Source: Rubritalea squalenifaciens DSM 18772
GTDB lineage: Bacteria; Verrucomicrobiota; Verrucomicrobiia; Verrucomicrobiales; Akkermansiaceae
Direction of reading: 5' to 3'
NCBI RefSeq assembly: GCF_900141815.1
Contig: NZ_FQYR01000007.1
Location: 1 to 64,000 of the forward strand
DNA length: 64,000 nucleotides
Position numbers and translations under genes: made by a program. Below the pieces are notes generated by a model. It had not been told where the DNA came from. It did no database searches and saw only the letters and a program-made list of their open reading frames with translations. This document shows positions 18,084-26,287 of this stretch, one piece after another. The first letter of the stretch is position 1, and each line of letters opens with the position of its first letter.

Positions 18084-18445
18084 TTGTTTGTTGTTAAGGT
18101 TAAGTTCCTTGGTTTATATTTCCTTCCTGCATTGCCCCAGAATCGCTGACCGGCACCGGGGCTCCAACCACCGGTCAACTGGAAGAAAAGTACCCCTTGC
18201 GGGGACGGGCAATCTAGTCACCTGCCCCCTTATAGCAAGCAGAATCACCGCTTTTGAGCACTATTTTGCCCATTTTTAGCGCCAAAACCGCCTATCCCCT
18301 CGCTCCCAAGCCACCAGAGTGTCGTATCCATGCTGAAGAAAGCTCAAATTTTCTTTAAGTTATCCATAGTTTACGACAGCCAATCCCCCTCGCACATAGG
18401 AGAAATTAGCTGGAGATTTTCAAATCCAGAGCTAATATCCGAAGT
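18084..18445 (-). promoter_or_regulatory. 362-bp intergenic region with structured rpsA leader
   Basis: No gene is visible here. Read toward rpsA, a -10-like TATAAG lies at 18234-18229 without a convincing -35. The presumed leader then holds a CCCC-GCAA-GGGG hairpin with a GNRA loop (18193-18204) and a longer stem closed by GACCGG and CCGGTC (18148-18176). The last 60 bases before the ATG are A-rich and unstructured. Such a layout would suit autogenous control by S1, but that is inference. The other half of the gap (about 18300-18445) should hold the promoter of the divergent addiction module; none was assigned. Confidence 0.45.
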
Positions 18446-18676
18446 ATGGCGACACTCTCCGAACTCGAAAACGAGGTACTCAGATTACCCAAGGACCAAC
18501 GTGTTTCTTTGATTCACCGCATCCTTGAAAAATCAGAACTGCCCGAAAACTCGGACGTCAAGAACCTGTGGAACGCAGAGATTCTTGAGAGGATCGAGCG
18601 CCTTGACGCAAACTCCACTGAGTGCCACTCCGCCTCCGATGTCTTCCAAGCTATCGACGAGCAGTTTGCACAATGA
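18446..18676 (+). CDS. Addiction-module antitoxin component
   Basis: A 76-residue protein of the putative addiction-module family (Unstab_antitox type). The start ATLSELENEVLRLPKDQRVS and the following LIHRILEKSEL are the usual N-terminal helices; the C-terminal part (ASDVFQAIDEQF) is the presumed toxin-binding tail. Its stop overlaps the start of the ParE-like toxin in an ATGA junction, the normal arrangement for a type II pair where antitoxin is made first. It is divergent from rpsA. Antitoxins of this kind usually bind their toxin and repress their own promoter; no operator was recognised. Confidence 0.85.
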   Translation: MATLSELENEVLRLPKDQRVSLIHRILEKSELPENSDVKNLWNAEILERIERLDANSTECHSASDVFQAIDEQFAQ

Positions 18677-18963
18677 GAATAGAATTCATCTCGGAAGCTC
18701 GGGAGGACTTTCTGGACGCCATTGGCTACTATGAATCCATGGACCAAGGTCTGGGACTTCGCCTACGTGACGAGGTTGCCTTTCTACTGGAAACCGTATC
18801 ATCTGCCCCACTACTATGGAGGGAGAGGAAGGGTGGATACCGCCGGGTTAACTCTCCCATTTCCCCCTACTACATTGCCTACGTTATCCGCGATGAAACC
18901 ATCGTTATCATAGCCCTAGCATCGAACCACAGAAAGCCTAACTATTGGCACAAAAGAATCTGA
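18673..18963 (+). CDS. RelE/ParE-superfamily toxin
   Basis: A 96-residue protein read from the ATG at 18673, which overlaps the antitoxin stop. Longer starts in the frame would overlap the antitoxin gene heavily and are rejected. The pattern IEFISEAREDFLDAIGYYES, a central helix LGLRLRDEVAFLLETV, then WRERKGGYRRVN, YYIAYVIRDETIVIIALAS and a C-terminal HRKPNYWHKR is typical of ParE-type toxins. Members poison DNA gyrase or cleave mRNA; which applies here cannot be told. Together with the gene before it this is a type II toxin-antitoxin pair, and no mobile element is visible around it. Confidence 0.87.
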   Translation: MRIEFISEAREDFLDAIGYYESMDQGLGLRLRDEVAFLLETVSSAPLLWRERKGGYRRVNSPISPYYIAYVIRDETIVIIALASNHRKPNYWHKRI

Positions 18964-18986
18964 TTTCACTAACACACATTCCTAAC

Positions 18987-19292
18987 ATGTACATCCTCAC
19001 CTACCACGCCACCCCCACTAAAGAGCACGAACAACACGGCACTATCGAGGGAGCTTATGTCGCCGCCTGGATCCCAAGCGTAGACGCAGCAAACCACATC
19101 GCCGCTGACAATATGGCTCGCGCCAACATTCATGCCAAACACTGGAACATCGACGAGATGACCGATCACACGATCATTCCCGAGGAAGGATTCCAGCCAA
19201 GTAAGGAAAACCGCCAAGCCTACGAAACCGTGCTCTCCGGCGAGCAAGCCTACATCTTCAGCAGCTACGGCTTTGTCAACGAGGCTGAATAA
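18987..19292 (+). CDS. Small conserved-looking protein of unknown function
   Basis: A 101-residue soluble protein read from the ATG at 18987, because MYILTYHATPTKEHEQHGTI begins with a regular beta-strand; an upstream ATG would overlap the toxin gene. The composition is acidic, with no membrane segment or signal peptide. The pattern (YVAAWIPSVDAANHIAADNM, HWNIDEMTDHTIIPEEGF) suggests an alpha/beta fold of the type found in small stress or unknown-function proteins, but I do not recognise the family. It lies 23 bp after the toxin gene on the same strand and could share its transcript. Confidence 0.6.
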   Translation: MYILTYHATPTKEHEQHGTIEGAYVAAWIPSVDAANHIAADNMARANIHAKHWNIDEMTDHTIIPEEGFQPSKENRQAYETVLSGEQAYIFSSYGFVNEAE

Positions 19293-19316
19293 GCCTCTTG
19301 CAGACACTTCCACTGC

Positions 19317-19718
19317 ATGTCCGGGCTCTTCCACATCGTCTACCTTATTCTAAAAGGAATCTCTGAACTTACCGGGTTCACTTACAATGAGATAAATATC
19401 ATTACCTACTACATCGTTCTTCCCTTTATCTATGTAGCGCTCGCGGACAAAATTTGGAAAAAACATATCCTTAAAATCACCTACATTGCAGCAGTCATTA
19501 CGGGCCTATTCCTCATCCCGGACTTTGAGTCATTTTCAGACCGGCTCTTCGACCAATCCGTGATCTTCCTGAAATCTTTCCAAACCATCGGATGGAGCTA
19601 TGTCGAAGCATCAGTCTGGATCTGCGTCATCTTCCCCGGCATTGTCCTCTGCATCATGCTCTGCTACGCCTACCCAAAATTCAGAGAGATCCTAACAGGC
19701 AAAAAAAGCGCAGGATAG
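19317..19718 (+). CDS. Small inner-membrane protein of unknown function
   Basis: A 133-residue protein with about three or four predicted membrane helices: residues 4-18, 27-46 (NIITYYIVLPFIYVALAD), 52-68 (LKITYIAAVITGLFLIP) and 100-121 (VWICVIFPGIVLCIMLCYAY). It ends in a basic tail (REILTGKKSAG), which would lie in the cytoplasm. No family was recognised. It begins 24 bp after the preceding small gene on the same strand and may be part of that transcript. Confidence 0.6.
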   Translation: MSGLFHIVYLILKGISELTGFTYNEINIITYYIVLPFIYVALADKIWKKHILKITYIAAVITGLFLIPDFESFSDRLFDQSVIFLKSFQTIGWSYVEASVWICVIFPGIVLCIMLCYAYPKFREILTGKKSAG

Positions 19719-19832
19719 TACCTAGCACACTGAAGCAGGGCTAACAACTTTTCCGCAATATAGGCGTAGACTGGAAGAAAATACATCAAATGTTGACCCT
19801 CTGGCCTAAGCAAACCACGTAACTCCGTCGCA

Positions 19833-19861
19833 TTGACACAAAATCATTGATAGCTTAAAAT
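19833..19861 (+). promoter_or_regulatory. Near-consensus housekeeping promoter for the DUF1254 gene
   Basis: TTGACA at 19833-19838 and TAAAAT at 19856-19861 are separated by exactly 17 bp, so it fits the primary sigma factor consensus. The -10 box ends 47 bp before the chosen ATG of the DUF1254/DUF1214 gene. No other feature explains the element. Confidence 0.7.
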
Positions 19862-19908
19862 AAGACACTTGCTGTCACAAGAACAGCAATCACGTGTCGT
19901 ATATCATT

Positions 19909-20913
19909 ATGAAAGCTATCCCAACATATGCCATCGCCTTGCTCTCTATTTATAGCTTGCAAGCAGAAGAAAAAGTAACCGCCGAAAATTATATCAGAGC
20001 CGAGACAGACTTTGCCTTCGCGGATTTCCAGAAGAATGCTGGAGGAAAAATAAACAGCTTTTTCTACATTACAAAACCCACTCCTCTGGACCAGCAAAGT
20101 GTTGTCCGCATGAACAAGGACACTCTCTATGCCGGCTCCGTTGTGGATACTGAGGGAGGCGCCACGGTCACCATTCCTGAGTTTCCAGATGACCGCTACT
20201 TCTCAGTATACGTCATTGACAATGACCATTATGCAGCCGCCGTCTTCTATGAACCAGGCACCCACAAAATACCAGACGATACAAAGTATGTGACACTCAT
20301 CCAAAGAATCCAACTTATGGACTCCTCTGATGAAAAAGATGTGGAATTGGTCAACCAACTACAGAAAAGTATTAAGATCACGGCTTCCAGTGCAGACCCC
20401 TTCCCTACTCCAAAATGGGACAAAGACTCCATGCTGGCACTCAGAGCGGAATACGAAAAAGAATTCCAAAAATATAATCAATACGAGCCCGGCTGGATGG
20501 GACCAAGAGGAGAAGCTGATGAAAAAACACGCCATCTTGGCGTAGCTGGGGCGTGGGGCTTATTTCCCGAGAAAGATGCTGTATATATCAACTACACAGG
20601 CCCGTCAGATCCCAACAAATGCTACAAGGCAACTTATAAAGTCCCTGAAAACAACGCATTTTGGTCCATCACCGTATATGGTAAAGACGGTTTTATGAAG
20701 TCAGATAACAACATCGTTAATGATCGCAATGTGACGCTTAACGACGATGGTACATTTACCGTATATTTTGGCTCAAAAGAAAACTGCGGAGACAAACCGA
20801 ACAGGCTAGACATCACAGAAGGATGGAATTTCCTCATGCGCGTGTACCGTCCCGGCGAATCTGTCATCAACCGAGTGTACAAGCTACCTGATGTTGAGGA
20901 AGTGACCAAATAG
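19909..20913 (+). CDS. DUF1254/DUF1214 domain-containing secreted protein
   Basis: A 334-residue protein read from the ATG at 19909, which starts a short signal peptide (MKAIPTYAIALLSIYSLQA). The DUF1254 part follows: NFFYITKP-like FFYITKPTPLDQQSVVRMN, DTLYAGSVVDTEGGATVTIP, and YFSVYVIDNDHY. The C-terminal DUF1214 part has INYTGPSDPNKCYKATYKVP, NAFWSITVYGKDGF, NDDGTFTVYFG and the closing NFLMRVYRPGESV. The two domains in this order are common in bacterial periplasmic proteins of unknown activity. It stands alone behind a strong promoter; the next gene converges on it. Confidence 0.88.
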   Translation: MKAIPTYAIALLSIYSLQAEEKVTAENYIRAETDFAFADFQKNAGGKINSFFYITKPTPLDQQSVVRMNKDTLYAGSVVDTEGGATVTIPEFPDDRYFSVYVIDNDHYAAAVFYEPGTHKIPDDTKYVTLIQRIQLMDSSDEKDVELVNQLQKSIKITASSADPFPTPKWDKDSMLALRAEYEKEFQKYNQYEPGWMGPRGEADEKTRHLGVAGAWGLFPEKDAVYINYTGPSDPNKCYKATYKVPENNAFWSITVYGKDGFMKSDNNIVNDRNVTLNDDGTFTVYFGSKENCGDKPNRLDITEGWNFLMRVYRPGESVINRVYKLPDVEEVTK

Positions 20914-20965
20914 CAAAGATCTGTTTCTGACGAGAGGCGTATCCCCCCATTACGCAGGCTGCCCA

Positions 20966-22459
20966 CTACTGGCCTCGACCAAATACCATCATGTAGACGG
21001 TCTTGATGACGATCGCCACGTCGAGCGCCAAGGAATAGCGACGGACGTAGTAGAGATCATAATAGAGCTTCTCCAGAGTATCCTCGTTGCTTGCTCCGTA
21101 GGAATAGTTGACCTGAGCCCAGCCTGTGATGCCCGGCTTCACTGCATGACGGAAATGATAATACGGGAAAATTGCCTCGTAGCGCTCGACTAGATCCACC
21201 CATTCGGCCCTTGGACCGATCAGGCTCAAGTCCCCTTTCAGTACATTCCAAAGCTGTGGAAGCTCATCCAGTCTCGTCTTACGGATGAATTTCCCAATCG
21301 GGGTAAACCGCACATCGTCAGGAGAAGTATACTTAGAGCCTTTCTCGGAGCCTACAGTCATGGACCTAAACTTGTAGATCATGAATGGCTTCTCGCGCAG
21401 ACCTGTACGAGCCTGCTTGAAAATGATCGGACCTGGGCTGGTCACCTTGACCGCTATCGCCGTGCCGATCAGGACTGGTGCAGCCAGCACGATCCCAATC
21501 AAAGAAGCCACGATATCGCCTGCCCGCTTCATGCGGTCATAGGTCATGCTACGGCTAAGCCTGAAGCCCTCTTGCAGCGGCCAACTCACTGAAAGTTGTC
21601 CGGGAGGAATGATCCTAAATTGGTGCTCCAGATAGTGCTCGTAGGAATAGACTCGGTTGTTGTTAAAGAAAGACACTACCAATTTCCGACTCACCTCATC
21701 AGGAAGCTCATTCATGTCCGCCGCCACCACATAAGCTTCAACGTACTTCTTACGAATCGAGGAGTGGGTCTCCAGAACATCAAAGTTCTCCACTATCGGG
21801 GAATCCTCAGCTTCTGGGATAAACTTCTTCCCGATTCGGTGATCATCCATGCTGAGAACCACATAATCATGTCTCGTCCCTTCAGCCTTGAGTCTCTTGT
21901 AGACATCCTTCGCTCTATCTCCAGCACCGATGATACAAACCACATTCCCTTGCTCGTAATAGCGCTGGAGTTTGGTCAGCATGATCCGGTACACCATGGC
22001 GCATAAAGGAAAAATCACCAAAGTACCTGCCACGATGATGCGCGAGGATCTGAGCGGCACCCCATAGGCAACCACCGCATAGATCAGACCAAAGGCCACG
22101 ACAAATACCGCCGTAGCCATGATGATGTACTCACTCAAAAAGCGGTACTTGGCCTTGTCTGTCGAATAACTGTAGCCCCCAGCCACAAACAGACCAAAAA
22201 AGCTCGGCACTGCGATCGCTAATAGTACTCGGCGGCTTACCGCATCCATCAGAGACACATCATAGCGCATCGCTACAAAGAGACCGAAAACTAGACAAAC
22301 GAGCAGAGCATCGATCAAAAACAGCACATAGGGATACATCTGAATGACCAAATGCCTCTTCCAGTGCAGAGGTTTATGACTCTCTGTACCGCATTCGGAA
22401 AAGATCGAGCCGTGGCTGGCCCTCTTTACCGGTTCTTCGCTAATGTTCTGTTTACTCAT
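20966..22459 (-). CDS. Exopolysaccharide initiating sugar-phosphate transferase (polyprenyl glycosylphosphotransferase)
   Basis: A 497-residue membrane enzyme from the ATG at 22459; the frame stays open to 22534, so a longer form cannot be excluded. Several N-terminal membrane helices (about 40-150) precede a soluble nucleotide-binding-like region with VVCIIGAGDRAKDVYKRLKA. The C-terminal catalytic part (about 310-497) is that of the WcaJ/PglC type: KRAGDIVASLIGIVLAAPV, SPGPIIFKQARTG, YKFRSM, TRLDELPQLWNVLKGDLSLI and GPRAEW. The enzyme moves a sugar phosphate from a UDP-sugar to undecaprenyl phosphate at the inner membrane, the first step of repeat-unit assembly. It is the last gene of the 27-kb glycan locus. 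The sugar cannot be read from sequence. Confidence 0.92.
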   Translation of the reverse strand: MSKQNISEEPVKRASHGSIFSECGTESHKPLHWKRHLVIQMYPYVLFLIDALLVCLVFGLFVAMRYDVSLMDAVSRRVLLAIAVPSFFGLFVAGGYSYSTDKAKYRFLSEYIIMATAVFVVAFGLIYAVVAYGVPLRSSRIIVAGTLVIFPLCAMVYRIMLTKLQRYYEQGNVVCIIGAGDRAKDVYKRLKAEGTRHDYVVLSMDDHRIGKKFIPEAEDSPIVENFDVLETHSSIRKKYVEAYVVAADMNELPDEVSRKLVVSFFNNNRVYSYEHYLEHQFRIIPPGQLSVSWPLQEGFRLSRSMTYDRMKRAGDIVASLIGIVLAAPVLIGTAIAVKVTSPGPIIFKQARTGLREKPFMIYKFRSMTVGSEKGSKYTSPDDVRFTPIGKFIRKTRLDELPQLWNVLKGDLSLIGPRAEWVDLVERYEAIFPYYHFRHAVKPGITGWAQVNYSYGASNEDTLEKLYYDLYYVRRYSLALDVAIVIKTVYMMVFGRGQ

Positions 22460-22789
22460 GATAGCAACTTTCTGTGCAAAGTCGCCCTGGTTTACCCGTC
22501 GAATCAATGTTTTGAGCTGAGCGATACACCTCATAATCTCTATGAGATGTGGCTACATCATTACATCAATCGCTTCCTGAGGATGTTGTGCAGTGATACT
22601 CACTCTCAGGCCTTGGCCCTTGATAGTGAATCAGTTGAATCTTGGGGTAGCTGCAACCTTTGGGATGCGCAGAACTTGCCCCTAGTTCTGATGGATTTCA
22701 AGACTTATCCACACTTCTTACAATATTCAAAGTCATCAGTGATCAACAAAGCCGAAATATCGGCAGCTTCACAGACGCATCCGAGCGCA
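22460..22789 (-). other. 330-bp gap between TPR/exosortase genes and the sugar transferase
   Basis: No gene is supported in this gap. An imperfect inverted repeat, CACCTCATA with TATGAGATG, lies at about 22527-22549, close to the possible upstream start of the transferase. This stretch may hold the transferase promoter, but no convincing -35/-10 pair was found. A 150-codon plus-strand frame crossing it has no coding features. Confidence 0.4.
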
Positions 22790-24496
22790 TCAGCGTTTCC
22801 TTGAGAGCTTGTCCAAACTTTCCAGCTCGGTGCGGTATTTCTCCACATCGACCATTTTCCCCTGAGCCTGGCTGGCCTGAATCAGGATCCGGTAACCAAT
22901 CTCCGCATCATCAGGCTCCCAGTCACCTACATGTGAATCCATCATCGCCACGATCTCCTGCCAGCTCTCGTCCGCAGCATACAACCTGGCGCGCTCGATC
23001 ATCACATCCGCTTCCCTGCTTGGATCAATCCTGACCTGCTCCTCGAACAAGCGATGAACTTTGGAAATCTCAGACTCTTCCGTACCACGGAAGACTCGCT
23101 CGGCATCCTTCGCCCTGGCCCTCTTCACACGGTCGAGAGTCGCCAAGTGCAATACCGTGACCATATTTTTGGGATGTAGCCACTTAGCTACCTGCATATG
23201 TCTCCTGGCCTGTTCGAAATCTCCTTGATCCCATGACCTTAAGCTCAAGGCCAGATGGGAAATCGCACCACCATACTCAGCCACCGAAGCATCCAAATTA
23301 CCAAGTCGGAATGAAAGCTCGGAGTTCTCATCCGCCAAGTCATTGACCATCCCTCCCACAAAGGGATGGATGCTCGTACCAGAAATCGCTTCCTCCGCAC
23401 ACTGATACACCAGTGACTTGCCATCAGTCTGACGAGAATACTCCAGGATCAGTTTCACCTGAAGACCTGAATACCATTCATCGAGCAAAGCAATATTGGC
23501 ATCAGCCTTGTTCTTTTCTTTAGCCACCATCAGCAAAGCATCCTCAAGATGCTTCACCGCATCCTCTACGGTATCGGTTTGTGAGGCCAGTACCACCTTA
23601 CATTCAGCCCAGTGCGACAGGTAGGTTTCAAACATCGGATCCTCACGCGCAATCTGCGCCAGAGTCGCCTCCAGATTCTTCTTGGCCTCTTGACGTTGAT
23701 CGTCCAGCACATAGAGAACACTGAGTTGAGACCGCTCTTCCACCGTGGGAGAGTTCACATCTTCCAGCAGGTCGATGGCATCGTCCACACGTCCTAATCT
23801 TTGGTAGAGTTTAGCCAGCCTCACTCGCCAGGCACTCCCCCAGCTAGCCGTCTCACCAGATTCCACCATCTCCAGGCAGATCTTCATGAGTTCGTTGGTG
23901 AGCTGCTGATCGTTTGGATTTAGGCGCTGCATCATCGTGGATACGTACCATGCCTTGGCCGGCTCGTAATTCAGCTCACCGACCAATCTTACCCGGAGAT
24001 CATTGAATCGGAAAAAGTTTCCATTAGCATAAGCTGCTACCATTGCGCGGTAGAGCACCTGTGGATCATCCTTGTAACGACGGTAATGCAGCACCTTGGC
24101 GAAAAGGAAATCGGCCTTCTTGTAATCACCGCCAGTCAGAGCCTCGTTGGCGTTCTCATAGTATTTCTCTTCGCTACCACCGCGGTTACGGTTCACGCTA
24201 ATAAAGTAGATACTCGATACCGCCAAGATACCTAGCAAGATCGGCAGCGCAAAGACTAGCTTACCGTAGGGACGAGAGCGAAACCAATAGCCTATAAATC
24301 GAAAGACCCCTGCGACTGGTGCCATCGGCCCTCGGGTCCAATGGATCTGAGCCATCTTGTCACCTAGCCACTCACCTCCACGCTGAAGACACCAGTATAG
24401 GTACTCGGGCAAACGTAGAAGCGCGGCCAGTGGATAAATGATCTTCCACTCGCGTCGCAGACGGCGCATGCCTCTGGTGTGATACGGGTTCCTCAT
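22790..24496 (-). CDS. Membrane-anchored TPR-like protein of the exosortase operon
   Basis: A 568-residue protein with a long basic N terminus, a membrane helix at about 80-100 (KLVFALPILLGILAVSSIYF) and then an all-helical region with TPR-like repeats (for example KYYENANEALTGGDYKKADF, RLAKLYQRLGRVDDAIDLLE, SQLSVLYVLDDQRQEAKKNL). Its start overlaps the exosortase stop in an ATGA junction. The family is not one I can name. TPR proteins in polysaccharide and sorting loci commonly scaffold membrane complexes, as PrsT/EpsX-type proteins do beside exosortases. A matching role here is inference from position and layout; a second TPR protein lies on the other side of the exosortase. Confidence 0.75.
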   Translation of the reverse strand: MRNPYHTRGMRRLRREWKIIYPLAALLRLPEYLYWCLQRGGEWLGDKMAQIHWTRGPMAPVAGVFRFIGYWFRSRPYGKLVFALPILLGILAVSSIYFISVNRNRGGSEEKYYENANEALTGGDYKKADFLFAKVLHYRRYKDDPQVLYRAMVAAYANGNFFRFNDLRVRLVGELNYEPAKAWYVSTMMQRLNPNDQQLTNELMKICLEMVESGETASWGSAWRVRLAKLYQRLGRVDDAIDLLEDVNSPTVEERSQLSVLYVLDDQRQEAKKNLEATLAQIAREDPMFETYLSHWAECKVVLASQTDTVEDAVKHLEDALLMVAKEKNKADANIALLDEWYSGLQVKLILEYSRQTDGKSLVYQCAEEAISGTSIHPFVGGMVNDLADENSELSFRLGNLDASVAEYGGAISHLALSLRSWDQGDFEQARRHMQVAKWLHPKNMVTVLHLATLDRVKRARAKDAERVFRGTEESEISKVHRLFEEQVRIDPSREADVMIERARLYAADESWQEIVAMMDSHVGDWEPDDAEIGYRILIQASQAQGKMVDVEKYRTELESLDKLSRKR

Positions 24497-26187
24497 GGTG
24501 TCGGCATTTGCTCGATTTGCTGCTTCACCTGATTACGGAAGTCCCCGTACATTTGGCGTACCTCTTCCCTCTGCTCTTCGCTCAGCGGGAAACTACTTCT
24601 CACCATGACCTGGCACTGGTAGAACGTGTTCTTATCCTTGTTCACAGAAGTACCATATGGAGCCTTCCATTGCTTCGGGTGCAGGTAGTAGAGCACCATA
24701 TCAAACTGGTGGGCAGTCGGCTTGGCCTGCACTGGCTCGCCAATATGGGACAGGTGACTACACATGATGAATCCATAGTCTCCAGTCGGCAGACTCATCT
24801 CCGTTTCGGATGCTCCCCAGCCATTGTAGGATGGCAGGTCGGTCAGACGTTCCTCATCGATCTTCCAGCCTTCGTTGGAGTAGCAAACCTTCACGTCGTG
24901 CCACTTATCGAAGGGATAATCCAAAGCCACGATGACGAACAGATCCTCATACTTGAGCTTCCAAATGAGAGAAAACTGTCCCCAGATGCTAGCAAACTCA
25001 CGCTCCTCATAGGTCTTTTCCAGTACTTGCCAGCCTGGGCGTTCAAAGGTGATACTCTCTTGATCGATCACTTTGAGCTCATCCCTGCTGTGCATGAATT
25101 TCGTTCTCCCCTCACCCTCAGCCGTCCATTCGTAGTATAGAATAGAGCCCGCAAAGCCTGCCATCACCAGCAGGCCTGAGAAAACCGCCACCGGGAGCCA
25201 GCGACCACCGCTGGCCTCAACGCCCTTGGCCTTGAAGATTTTGGTCAATGAGCGCGCACCAAAATGGCAGAGATGATTCCAGCCACGCACCAGAAGATTT
25301 TTCTGAGCGCGCTCCTCTTCCACTTCGGCAAAGAAAAACCCAAAGAAGGCATCAAAGCTCAGTAGCAAGAGGAAACTTAATGCCAGAGACACGGCCAGCA
25401 AGAGCCAGAGCCATCCGGTCTCCATGATATTCACCTCGGTAGCATTGGTAATCATACACACCACGGCGACTCGGATACCATTCACAACAGCGGCGACCAA
25501 GGTACTGCTGGCGAGCACACAGAGCGCATACAGCAGAGGTCTTTGCTTCCACACGACATAGAGCGCTGCCATGAAGACCATCATGTAGATGGAGTAGAAG
25601 CCATTACAAATGATTCTGATATCCACCACGGCCGCATCCAGCACCATTTCACTAGCCTGGGAGACGTGGTAGACTCCTCGCCACTCAAGAATAGCAGATC
25701 CTATCCTCGAACTTAGCTCCTCAAATACGCGGAGCAGACGCCCTTCCAGTTGGTTCGGAAGACGCACCAAGAGAAAGAGCAAGGCCCAGGTACCGAAGGC
25801 GTGCAGCATACGCCTCTGTCGGCTCAAATGCAGAACCAAAAGCCCCACCGTACAGATCGCCGCAACAATCGCCACCCAACCTGTAAAGTAAAGGTAGGCC
25901 ACCCCGATTTGAATAAATACAGCCAGATAACCTATCACAGAGATCCACGTGGGAGCCACTCGCTCCGGCTTCTCAGCCTGGCGCCACTGCAGCCAGAGAG
26001 AAACGACCACCCATACCACCAGAATCGCACACCAACGGTAGTGAACCCTGCCCCACAGAATTCCAAAGTGCTCTGAGAGTAGCGGACTCAAGACGCCCAG
26101 AATGGCAAAGGTCACCAGCCACGGCCAGATCAGGCCTCGCCTGCTGGACGCGCTGTCTTGAGCTATGGAAGTTTCCTGTGTTGTCAT
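24493..26187 (-). CDS. Exosortase with fused C-terminal EpsI-like domain
   Basis: A 564-residue protein. Residues about 20-290 form an exosortase/archaeosortase core with eight or so membrane helices. The presumed catalytic cysteine is C194 in RIICNGFYSIYMMV and the conserved arginine is R239 in VVNGIRVAVV. The third catalytic position, normally His or Arg just before a Gly-containing helix, reads NIMETGWLWLL, with no His. After a second membrane helix (about 335-355) comes a periplasmic EpsI/DUF3485-like domain (FERPGWQVLEKTYEERE, VCYSNEGWKIDE, YYLHP, QCQVMVRSSFPLS). Exosortases cleave PEP-CTERM signals at the inner membrane. The layout resembles the XrtU type of Planctomycetota and Verrucomicrobiota (from memory). 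Likely substrates are the PEP-CTERM proteins at 12.5-14.0 kb. Confidence 0.85.
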   Translation of the reverse strand: MTTQETSIAQDSASSRRGLIWPWLVTFAILGVLSPLLSEHFGILWGRVHYRWCAILVVWVVVSLWLQWRQAEKPERVAPTWISVIGYLAVFIQIGVAYLYFTGWVAIVAAICTVGLLVLHLSRQRRMLHAFGTWALLFLLVRLPNQLEGRLLRVFEELSSRIGSAILEWRGVYHVSQASEMVLDAAVVDIRIICNGFYSIYMMVFMAALYVVWKQRPLLYALCVLASSTLVAAVVNGIRVAVVCMITNATEVNIMETGWLWLLLAVSLALSFLLLLSFDAFFGFFFAEVEEERAQKNLLVRGWNHLCHFGARSLTKIFKAKGVEASGGRWLPVAVFSGLLVMAGFAGSILYYEWTAEGEGRTKFMHSRDELKVIDQESITFERPGWQVLEKTYEEREFASIWGQFSLIWKLKYEDLFVIVALDYPFDKWHDVKVCYSNEGWKIDEERLTDLPSYNGWGASETEMSLPTGDYGFIMCSHLSHIGEPVQAKPTAHQFDMVLYYLHPKQWKAPYGTSVNKDKNTFYQCQVMVRSSFPLSEEQREEVRQMYGDFRNQVKQQIEQMPTP

Positions 26188-26287
26188 GGTATTAGAATGA
26201 TAAAGCCGTTATCTCCTGACGATGAGTAATCTAGACTTGCTGTAGAATACTGAGGATGAGCGAAGAGAGAAACTTTAGGTGGACCAC

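Noticed and set aside
16515-18149. 544-codon plus-strand open frame opposite rpsA
   Set aside because: It mirrors the strongly codon-biased rpsA gene, has no domain or signal I recognise, and the S1 repeats on the other strand are unmistakable.
18622-18672. Longer ParE toxin start
   Set aside because: The added residues overlap the antitoxin in another frame and do not belong to the ParE fold; the ATGA junction start is typical.
22352-22804. 150-codon plus-strand frame across the gap before the sugar transferase
   Set aside because: It overlaps the transferase coding region in antisense and lacks a coherent fold or ribosome site; the gap portion has no coding bias.
24493-26187. Calling the exosortase inactive because the third catalytic residue was not seen
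   Set aside because: Cys and Arg are conserved, alignment by eye through membrane helices is uncertain, and some subtypes may use another residue.
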